A stretch of DNA of 5,553 nt from Myxococcales bacterium (GTDB lineage: Bacteria > Myxococcota > Bradymonadia > UBA7976 > UBA1532): assembly GCA_020430675.1 (NCBI GenBank), contig JAGQJJ010000316.1:1-5553 (forward strand). The letters run 5' to 3'. The notes beneath the pieces were generated by a model. That model saw only the letters and a list, made by a program, of their open reading frames with translations. It was not told the DNA's origin and searched no databases. Positions 1-5,553 of this stretch are shown one piece after another; position 1 is the stretch's first letter; every line of letters begins with the position of its first letter. The position numbers were made by a program, and so were the translations under genes.

Positions 1-420
1 ACTCCGAGCGGTCCCAAGGTCGTCGGTCAGCCGTGTGATGCCGGCGAGGGAGTGACCGTCGTGGTCGATTTCCAGAAGCTGAACAACACCGTTGCCATCG
101 GATGTGCGCCGGGCACTCAGGCGAGTGGCCTCGCTGCGCTCACCAACGCCGGATTCACCTACGACGAGATCGGCGGGTTCGCGTGCCAGATCAACTCGCT
201 TCCGGTCGAGGGCTATCCGACATGTCAGTTCGATGCCTACTGGAGCTACAACAAGTCCGACGGCACCTCCCCGTGGGACTACTCGATGGTCGGCGCTTCC
301 AGCGGCCCGATCGCGGTCGATTCGCTCGAGGGTTGGTCCTACAGCGTGATCACGCCGGACAACTATGACGGCGCGCCGATCCGCCTCTCCGTCGAAAAGG
401 TGCTGGCCCGTCGCGGCTGA
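1..420 (+). CDS. C-terminal part of a secreted protein with a DUF4430-like domain (5' end outside window)
   Basis: The frame is open from the first base to TGA at 418-420, giving 139 residues; no start is visible, so the gene begins left of the window. The visible part opens with a Pro/Gly/Ser-rich linker, then a compact domain: [10 protein letters not shown] (residues 15-24), a Gly-Cys-Ala turn (Cys35), a [10 protein letters not shown] helix-like stretch (43-52), FACQIN (60-65), PTC (73-75), AYWSYN (79-84), and EGWSYS near the end. Four cysteines (12, 35, 62, 75) suggest two disulfides in an exported protein. From memory, this pattern (VTVVVDF, GC, AGF, C-IN, YWSYW, EGW) matches small extracellular domains related to DUF4430/transcobalamin-like domains, frequent in Actinobacteria. 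Function is unknown; cofactor or ligand binding would be a guess. It is convergent with the broken kbl and ends 3 nt from the break, with no terminator between. Its apparent lineage differs from the rest of the window. Confidence 0.75.
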   Translation, partial: TPSGPKVVGQPCDAGEGVTVVVDFQKLNNTVAIGCAPGTQASGLAALTNAGFTYDEIGGFACQINSLPVEGYPTCQFDAYWSYNKSDGTSPWDYSMVGASSGPIAVDSLEGWSYSVITPDNYDGAPIRLSVEKVLARRG

Positions 421-423
421 CCT

Positions 424-1092
424 GCCGCGGCCCTTCTCGCCGACAAAGCCGGTGGCATGGGAGTCATCGACCATGGTCAGCGCGCCGTGCTTCTCGGCGA
501 GGTCGCAGATGGCGCCGTGGTTGGCGATATAGCCATCCATCGAGAAGACGCCGTCGGTGGCGATCAGCTTGACCTTGGCGCCATCGGCGTCGGCCTGCCG
601 AAGCTGGGCTTCGAGGTCGGCCATGTCATTGTTGGCATAGCGATAGCGCTTCGCTTTGCACAGCCGCACGCCGTCGATGATGCTCGCGTGGTTCAGCGCG
701 TCGCTGATGATGGCATCGTCGGGGCCGAGCAAGGCTTCGAAGAGGCCGCCGTTGGCGTCGAAACACGACGAGTAGAGGATGGCATCTTCGGTGCCCAGAA
801 ACGCGCTGATGCGCGCTTCGAGCTGCTTGTGCACGTCTTGCGTGCCACAAATGAAGCGTACCGATGACATGCCATAGCCATGCCGGTCGATGGCTGCCTT
901 CGCCGCCTCGCGCAACGCCGGGTGGTTGGCCAGGCCCAGGTAATTGTTGGCGCAGAAGTTGAGCACCTTGCCATCGCCGACGGTGATCTCGGCCTGCTGG
1001 GGCGAGGTGATGACCCGTTCGCCTTTGTAGAGGCCGGTCTCGCGCAGCGTCTGCAGTTCGGCGTCGAGGTGGGCGAGGAATGCGGTGTTCAT
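424..1092 (-). CDS. kbl: 2-amino-3-ketobutyrate CoA ligase, N-terminal 223 residues only (broken or chimeric)
   Basis: Kbl is a PLP enzyme of the alpha-oxoamine synthase family that interconverts 2-amino-3-ketobutyrate plus CoA with glycine plus acetyl-CoA in cytosolic threonine breakdown. The start is ATG at 1090-1092, preceded by AAGGAG (1098-1103) with a 5-nt spacer. Very close Kbl matches run in order: [13 protein letters not shown] (residues 46-58), [10 protein letters not shown] (77-86), [14 protein letters not shown] (106-119), [20 protein letters not shown] (131-150, with the PLP-stacking His), [10 protein letters not shown] (178-187), and [16 protein letters not shown] (208-223, with the PLP-contacting Asp and His). 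Similarity to SerC-type or BioF-type relatives is much weaker than to Kbl. A full Kbl has about 398 residues; here homology stops at GRG, before the GTLGKALGG motif holding the PLP lysine. The frame stays open to base 1, but those 141 extra codons are simply antisense to the neighbouring secreted-protein gene. As it stands the product could not be catalytic. It follows fpr by 25 nt, probably in one transcript. Confidence 0.9.
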
Positions 1093-1117
1093 CGGGGCTC
1101 CTTGCGAGGCGGGCGAC

Positions 1118-1858
1118 TCACCAATACCGCTCGACCGTGATATGGCCGGGCGCCTTGCGCTTGTTGACCTGCAGGCCGCGCGCTTCGAGCATGGCCTGCA
1201 TCTCGTCGAGCATGGCCGGGTTGCCGCAGAGCATGACGTGGGCGTTTGATGGCGTCAGCTCGAGGCCGGTGACCTTTTCGAGCTGGCCATCGGCGAGCGC
1301 GGTGGTGGTGCGGCCGTGAATGACGCCTTTGGCGTCGGGTTCGCGGCTGACGATCGGCAGGTAGTGCAGGCGGCCGCCGCTGCGGGCGACGTGGGCCTGC
1401 ATCTCGTCGGCGTAACCGAGCTGCGACGCAGTGCGCACGCCGTGCAGCACCACGATGTTTTCGAAGCGCTCCCAGGGTTCTTTGGTGCGCAGCAGCGAGA
1501 TGAAGGGCGCGAGGCCGGTGCCCGAGGCGACGAGCCACAGGTCGCGGGTCGGCTGAATCCACTTGAGCGTGAAGAAGCCCGCGGCCTTCGGGTTGATGAG
1601 GCAGGTGTCGCCCGGCTTCATCGCCACGATGCGCGGCGTCAGCGCGCCGTTGTCGACCTTGATGATGAAGAACTCGGCCTTCTCGCCCGGCGCCGAAGCG
1701 ACCGAGTACTGGCGCTTGATGCGCTGGCCGTCGATCTCCCAGCCCAGATTGACAAACTGGCCGGATTCGAAGTCGTCGAGCACCCGGTCGAAGACGACCG
1801 TGACCAGCCCCTCGTCCCAGACGTGCATGCGCTCGAGCTTCGCCTCTTCCCAGGCCAT
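1118..1858 (-). CDS. fpr: ferredoxin/flavodoxin-NADP+ reductase
   Basis: Complete gene of 246 residues, close to the usual length of bacterial Fpr (E. coli about 248). It transfers electrons between NADPH and ferredoxin or flavodoxin through FAD in the cytosol. The N-terminal FAD-binding barrel includes [12 protein letters not shown] (33-44) and the RxYS flavin motif RQYS (49-52), followed by LTPRI and KPGD (81-84). The NADP-binding half has [12 protein letters not shown] (113-124), a HGVR motif (139-142), VSRE (170-173), and [11 protein letters not shown] (207-217). It ends in ERYW, matching the family's C-terminal Tyr-Trp, where an aromatic residue covers the flavin. The ATG at 1856-1858 is fixed by a strong AGGAGG (1866-1871) 7 nt upstream; the much longer open frame extending to 3529 is antisense to the cysteine-rich gene and not real. 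kbl follows after 25 nt. An 11-bp inverted-repeat arm overlaps its ribosome binding site. Confidence 0.95.
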   Translation of the reverse strand: MAWEEAKLERMHVWDEGLVTVVFDRVLDDFESGQFVNLGWEIDGQRIKRQYSVASAPGEKAEFFIIKVDNGALTPRIVAMKPGDTCLINPKAAGFFTLKWIQPTRDLWLVASGTGLAPFISLLRTKEPWERFENIVVLHGVRTASQLGYADEMQAHVARSGGRLHYLPIVSREPDAKGVIHGRTTTALADGQLEKVTGLELTPSNAHVMLCGNPAMLDEMQAMLEARGLQVNKRKAPGHITVERYW

Positions 1859-1867
1859 CTCGCGTCC

Positions 1868-1924
1868 TCCTCGGCCCCTCGGCCAACGTGCAGGCGATTG
1901 CTTGACACACTCGGGGGCCGAGGA
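1868..1924. repeat. 11-bp perfect inverted repeat, with a tandem 8-mer in the left arm
   Basis: TCCTCGGCCCC at 1868-1878 is the exact reverse complement of GGGGCCGAGGA at 1914-1924, with 35 bp between. The left side also contains CCTCGGCC twice in direct tandem (1869-1876 and 1877-1884). The TTGACA hexamer at 1902-1907 lies between the arms, and the left arm overlaps the fpr ribosome binding site. It could be a paired protein-binding site, or a hairpin in the fpr leader RNA if transcription starts beyond 1924. Chance in GC-rich DNA is not excluded. Confidence 0.4.
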
Positions 1925-2002
1925 CAAGCGGGCTGAAGATCCGCGTTGCCCCCGCGGCGGGGCGGGTGGTACCCGTGTCGCTTCGGCTGGTGGTGCGTCT
2001 TT

Positions 2003-2006
2003 GGAG
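2003..2006 (+). promoter_or_regulatory. candidate ribosome binding site for ATG at 2016
   Basis: GGAG lies 9 nt before ATG 2016-2018. The ATG opens M-R-H-R followed by L-A-A-L-G, a convincing signal-peptide start, yet it is in a different frame from the downstream cysteine-rich coding sequence. The site therefore supports ATG 2016 as the true start and a missing base shortly after it. Confidence 0.4.
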
Positions 2007-2015
2007 TACGAGGCG

Positions 2016-5000
2016 ATGCGGCATCGATTGGCGGCGTTGGGGTGGTTTTTGGCGCGTTCTGCGGCTGCGTGCCGGGCGGCGGTGGCGGCGGCGGCGGCGG
2101 GGTCGACGCGGGCGCCGACGGCGGCGCGCCGGTCTGCGTGGATGAAGCGCGGCGCTGCGTCGGCTCGACGGTTGAGCTGTGCGTCGAGGGGCGCTGGCTG
2201 ACCGCGACCGAGTGCGCCATGGGCACCGTCTGCGACGGCGGCGAGTGCGTGGCCGAGGCCTGCACCCCGCAATGCACCGATCGCGCCTGTGGGCCCGATG
2301 GCTGCGGCGATGTCTGCGGCGCTTGCGCCGAGGGCGAGGTCTGCACGGGGCGCGGGCAATGCGACGCGGTGCCGGCGAGCTGCGGCGACGCGGCGTGCGG
2401 CGAGGGCGAGTCGTGCGAGAACTGCCCGGCCGATTGCGGCGCCTGTTGCGGCGATGCCGCCTGCGTGGCCGATCACGGCGAGAACTGCGCGACGTGCCCG
2501 GCCGATTGCGGCTGCGGCGCGGGCGAGAGCTGCGAGGTCGACCACTGCGTCGAAGCCTGCGTGCCCGACTGCGCGGGCCGCGAGTGCGGCGATGACGGCT
2601 GCGACGGCGACTGTGGCCAGTGCCAGGGCGGCGATCTGTGCAACGACGCGGGCCAGTGCACGGCCCCGCCTGCGCAGTGCGGCGACGGCGCCTGCGACGC
2701 CAACGAGGACTGCAGCACCTGCCCCGCCGACTGCGGCCAGTGCTGTGGCAACGGCCGGTGCGGCGCGGGCGAGAACTGCGCCACCTGCCTCGCCGACTGC
2801 GCCTGCCCCGGCGGCCAGGAATGCAACGCCGAACGCCGGGTCTGCGAGGCGGTCTGCGTGCCCGCTTGCGGGGGCCGCGAGTGCGGTGACGATGGCTGCA
2901 ACGGCGTCTGCGGCCGCTGCGGCGCCGGGTCGGAGTGTGGCGCCAACGGGCGTTGCCGCGAGATTTGCGTGCCGCAGTGCAACGGCCGCACCTGCGGCCC
3001 CGATGGCTGCGACGGGGTCTGCGGCGAATGCGCCGCCGGTGAGCTCTGCTCGCCCGCGGGTCGCTGCCTCGACGTCGGCGAAGGCTGCGATTGCCAGGCC
3101 AATGAGATCTGCCTCGATGGCTTCTGCCGCGCGCCCGAGACGCTCTGCGGCGCCGACAACCCCATCGGCCTGTGCGCCCTCGGCCAGACCTGCATCGACG
3201 GCGAATGCGCCGAGTTCGGCGCCGCTTGCAGCAATGACAACCCGGCCGGCGCCTGCCCGCTTGGCGAGCTGTGCCGCGATGGCATCTGCCGTCCCATCAA
3301 TGACAGCGCGCTGTGCGATGATGACAACCCCTGCACCGCCGATCGCTTCGACCCGGTGCGCAACCGCTGCATCCACGTGCCGCAGAACGCCGAGTGCGAA
3401 GACGGCAACGCCTGCACCGACGACGCCTGCTCGGTCGACGGCGTCTGCCTCTCGGAGCGCATCGCCGGCTGCATCGAGCCGCCCACCATCGGGCCCTATG
3501 TCACCCCCACCAACGACGGCGAGCTGCACCTGACCGGCACCAAGCCCGCCGGCTCGTCGATCGACATCAACGGCCAGGCAGCGGTGCCCGAGAGCCCCGA
3601 AGACAACTGGGAGGTCACGATCAACCTGGTGCCCGGTGAAAACGTCTTCGAGATCCGCTCCGTCGACCGTGGGCAGGCCAGCGCCACCGTCACCGTGCGC
3701 ATCGTCTACGATGTCACCCCGCCGCTCGTCGAGGTCTCACCCTGCGGCGGCACCTACCGCGACGGCGTCACCGTCACCGTGGCCGCCGATGAGCCCGCCG
3801 ACGTGTACTTCACGACCGACGGCGGCACGCCCACGCAGTACGATGGCACCTTCTACAGCGCCCAGGCCTTCCGCGTCTTCGACAACACCGTGCTGCGCTT
3901 CATCGCCCGCGACCGCGCCGGCAACTGGAGCGAGGGCGAGACGCGCTGCGAGTTCGAAATCTCGGGCTACGGCAACTTCTGGACGCCCGCCGACCTGCTC
4001 GGCGAGCCGTTGACGCTGGCCGCGGTGACTTCGAATGGCATCGACCAGCTCTTTGTCATCGGCGGCACCGATGGCGACGCGCCCCAGGCCGGCGCGGCGC
4101 GCTACTCGGCCGTCGATCATGCCTGGACCAATCTGCCCGCGCTCGCGGTCGCCCGCACCGAAGCCGCGGCGGTATGGCATCCCAACTCGATCTACCTGTT
4201 CGGCGGCCAGAACGAAGGCGTGCCGCTCAACTTCACCCAGCGCCTGACGCCCGACGCCGACATGGCCTGGGTCGACCGCCGCCCCATGCCGACCACCCGC
4301 TACGGTCTCGGCGCGGTCAGCGTCGGCGGCAACATCTACACGCTGGGCGGCAAGACCAACGGCGGCGTGGTGCTCAACACCGTCGAGCGCTACACCCCCA
4401 ATACCGACACCTGGAGCAACCAGGTGGCCCAGATGCCGCGGCCGCGCTATGCCTTCACCGCCGTCGCCGTCGCCAATGACATCTATGTGATCGGCGGCGA
4501 AGACGAAGATGGCAACCCGATCGCCGAGGTCGATGTCTACCACACGACCACCGATGCCTGGGAGCAGGCGCCGGCGCTGCCCACCCCGCGCTCGTTCCTC
4601 GCCGGATCGGCCATGGAGAACATCGGCAACGTGTTCGGCGGCCACGTGGGCATCGTGGTCAGCGGCGGCCGTCTGGCCGGTGGCGCCACCACCGCCATCG
4701 TCGAAGAGTACCTCGTCGACCGCGGCGTCTGGCGCACCCGCACCCCGCTCAACGCGCCTCGCCTCGGCCATGGCATCGCGCGCATGGAGCTGTCGGGCCT
4801 GGGCATCGACAACCTGGAGCGTCAGCTCTGGGTGGTCGGCGGCCAGGAGCCCCGCGGCATCACCGCTGACCTGTCGTATTACATCCACCAGCTCGACTAC
4901 GCCACCCGCCTCATGCCCATGCCCGAGGGCCGCTTCATGCACGCCGCGGTGCCATGGGCCGGTCGCATCTACCTGTTTGGCGGGCGCAACTTCACCGAGA

Positions 5001-5553
5001 CCCAGGAAGGCTGGATCTTCGACCCCGAGACCGAGGTCTTCCGCGACATGCCGCGGCTGCCGAGCTTCCAGAACGGCCTCGCCGCGGCCCAGGTCGGCGG
5101 GCGCATCTACGCGCTGGGCGGCGCCAACAACTTCGGCCTGGCGGTTCCCACCAACCGCAGCATCGACCCCGCCGAGGGCGCCTGGGTCGAGCATCGCCCG
5201 ATGCAGGTCGCGCGCCGCGACGCCGCCGTGGCGGTGCTCAACGGCGAGATCTGGCTCATCGGCGGCGACAACAACGGCCCGCAGCAGAGCGTCGAGATCT
5301 ACGATCCGCGCGCCGACCGCTGGCGCGCCGGCCCGCTCTTGCCCCAGGCGCGCACCGGCGCCCGCGCGGTCGTGCGTGGCGGCAACATCTATCTCATCGG
5401 TGGCATCGGCGAGAACAACGCCCAGATGACCCAGGTGCTGCGCATGCCGCCCGGCGGCCAGTGGGCAAACTTCGGTCAGCCCATCCCGGTCGCTTACGGC
5501 GTCGCGGTGCCCGTGCACGATGACATGGTCGCGGTCATCGCCGGCCGCAGCAA
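2016..5553 (+). CDS. large cysteine-rich, Ig-like and kelch-repeat putative surface lipoprotein (3' end outside window; apparent frameshift near the start)
   Basis: One open frame (codons such as TGC at 2135) runs from the in-frame stop at 1934-1936 to the window end without a stop, over 1,100 codons. I place the start at ATG 2016, whose MRHRLAALG opening is a typical signal-peptide beginning; reaching the main frame needs one extra base within GGGG (2039-2042) or TTTTT (2046-2050). In-frame alternatives TTG 1946, GTG 2042 and GTG 2138 give no good signal peptide. With the correction, export is followed by Cys-Gly-Cys (TGC at 2060 and 2066), a candidate lipidation site of imperfect consensus, then ten glycines and DAGADGGA. 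Domains: cysteine-rich repeats 2126-3472 (about 86 Cys in 450 residues); Ig-like domain about 3482-3715; chitobiase-C-terminal-like domain about 3719-3962 with one probable disulfide (Cys at 3743 and 3947); kelch array about 4040-5553, free of cysteine. A role in surface binding or adhesion is inference; no enzyme motif is visible. Confidence 0.85.
2075..2101 (+). repeat. GGC-rich microsatellite encoding a poly-glycine linker
   Basis: GGC/GGT/GGG codons in a row encode about nine to ten glycines directly after Cys-Val-Pro, with five to six perfect GGC units in the 2084-2101 part. Gly/Asp-Ala-Gly linkers after the lipidated cysteine are common in exported lipoproteins of this bacterial group. 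The tract is prone to replication slippage and sequencing error. Confidence 0.7.
2261..2854 (+). repeat. two tandem 297-bp (99-codon) cysteine-rich units
   Basis: Unit 1 is 2261-2557 and unit 2 is 2558-2854, both exactly 99 codons. Each begins with a 34-residue A module (CxPxC, RxCGxDGC, CGxC, GxC) and continues with a 65-residue B part containing two C-x2-C-x3-C blocks: CENCPADCGACC then CATCPADCGC in unit 1, and CSTCPADCGQCC then CATCLADCAC in unit 2. Inside B the cysteine spacing differs by two residues between units but total length is conserved. The units are clearly duplicated and diverged. Confidence 0.85.
2855..3067 (+). repeat. third and fourth A modules (34 residues each), without B parts
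   Basis: Modules at 2855-2956 and 2966-3067 are each 102 bp and are separated by three codons. Both follow C-V-P-x-C, G-R-x-C-G-x-D-G-C, G-V-C-G-x-C, G-x-x-C and G-R-C. Together with the modules beginning at 2261 and 2558, they give the order A-B-A-B-A-A. Confidence 0.85.
3146..3288 (+). repeat. pair of short cysteine repeats with 81-bp period
   Basis: Cys codons at 3146 and 3227 each open a segment of the form C-x2-D-N-P-x-G-x-C-x-L-G-x-x-C-x-D-G-x-C (3146-3208 and 3227-3288). The second copy is one residue shorter before its middle cysteine. A related C-x-D-G-F-C segment precedes them at about 3089-3130. Such EGF-like knots are probably disulfide-bonded spacers. Confidence 0.65.
3314..3472 (+). 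repeat. Dictyostelium-type CTDC repeat pair
   Basis: The segment reads CDDDNPCTAD, RFDP, RCIHVP, then CEDGNACTDDACS, VDGVC and a final Cys. It closely follows the CDDGNPCT-D-C-DP-G-C-H-P pattern of the Dictyostelium CTDC repeat family (Pfam Dicty_CTDC), which is common in myxobacterial surface proteins. In the first copy the cysteine expected before Asp-Pro is Phe (codon TTC, about 3350). Confidence 0.7.
4040..5553 (+). repeat. kelch repeat array, at least 11 blades
   Basis: Double-glycine motifs preceded by I/V/L-Y/W/F-hydrophobic residues have their GG codons at about 4061, 4202, 4346, 4493, 4664, 4838, 4979, 5117, 5261 and 5399, with an eleventh variant (Ile-Ala-Gly) at 5540. Most are followed by Y-x6-W and a Met/Leu-Pro-x-x-R segment, such as the tyrosine and tryptophan of YTPNTDTW and MPRPR. 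Spacing is 138-147 bp, except 171 and 174 bp before blades 5 and 6. Kelch blades fold as beta-propellers for protein or glycan contacts. The array runs off the window. Confidence 0.9.

Larger units (their letters stand above)
1859..2015. promoter_or_regulatory. divergent intergenic region between fpr and the large lipoprotein gene
   Basis: About 157 bp separates the divergent starts, so promoters for both directions should lie here. On the plus strand a perfect TTGACA is at 1902-1907, but no TATAAT-like hexamer occurs 16-18 nt downstream (the sequence there is CAAGCG), so a sigma70-type promoter is not established. No convincing minus-strand promoter was found either. The fpr Shine-Dalgarno is at 1866-1871. 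An inverted repeat spans 1868-1924. The large gene's reading frame has an in-frame stop at 1934-1936, so its start lies to the right of that. Confidence 0.45.

Noticed and set aside
457..867. Plus-strand 136-codon frame starting MGVIDHG
   Set aside because: It is antisense to strongly conserved kbl sequence.
1902..1930. Sigma70 promoter based on TTGACA at 1902-1907
   Set aside because: No acceptable -10 hexamer at 16-18 nt spacing; kept only as a note in the intergenic region.
2126..3480. Ferredoxin-like or metal-cluster role for the C-x2-C-x3-C blocks
   Set aside because: Cysteine spacing, Asp/Gly/Asn content and the probable export signal fit disulfide-bonded extracellular repeats, not cytosolic iron-sulfur domains. 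Proximity to fpr does not imply a redox link because the genes are divergent.
1859..3529. Minus-strand open frame of over 500 codons joined in frame upstream of fpr
   Set aside because: It is antisense to the cysteine-rich gene; it is Ala/Val-rich low-complexity sequence because TGC and GGC codons read backwards as Ala codons. The fpr start is fixed by AGGAGG and by homology beginning at residue 1.
2289..3533. Plus-strand 414-codon frame rich in Ala, Arg, Pro and Thr
   Set aside because: It is an out-of-frame reading of the cysteine-rich repeats, low complexity, with no domain.
3737..5518. Minus-strand open frame of 593 codons opposite the kelch region
   Set aside because: The plus strand encodes clear, regularly spaced kelch motifs; the minus frame is His/Ala/Val/Gly-rich with no recognisable family.

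Overview
The window is GC-rich bacterial DNA. Its largest gene combines cysteine-rich CxPxCxGRxCG-type repeats, a Dictyostelium-type CTDC repeat and kelch repeats behind a poly-glycine linker. That style is typical of large surface lipoproteins in Myxococcota and Bradymonadia (the former Deltaproteobacteria). I infer that affiliation from architecture and composition only; there is no marker gene.

Layout: (1) 1-420, plus strand, is the 3' end of a secreted-type protein whose domain resembles small extracellular DUF4430-like domains that I associate mainly with Actinobacteria. (2) 424-1092, minus strand, is the first 223 codons of kbl (2-amino-3-ketobutyrate CoA ligase). Recognisable Kbl sequence stops abruptly 3 nt from the stop codon of gene 1, before the catalytic lysine. 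(3) 1118-1858, minus strand, is a complete fpr-type ferredoxin/flavodoxin-NADP+ reductase lying 25 nt upstream of kbl in a probable two-gene transcript. (4) 1859-2015 is a divergent intergenic region with an 11-bp inverted repeat. (5) From about 2016 to the right edge, plus strand, runs one very large open frame: a probable exported lipoprotein with about 85 cysteines in its first 450 residues, an Ig-like domain, a chitobiase-C-terminal-like domain and at least 11 kelch blades. It has no stop in the window.

Most worth checking: the kbl/secreted-protein junction near 420, which looks like a chimeric assembly join or a rearrangement; an apparent one-base frameshift inside the signal peptide of the large gene (about 2039-2050); and an exact 297-bp (99-codon) higher-order repeat in its cysteine-rich part. 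The fpr and kbl genes are ordinary metabolism (NADPH redox and threonine/glycine interconversion). The large gene is divergent from them and probably unrelated in function. I found no RNA gene, CRISPR array, insertion sequence or convincing terminator.
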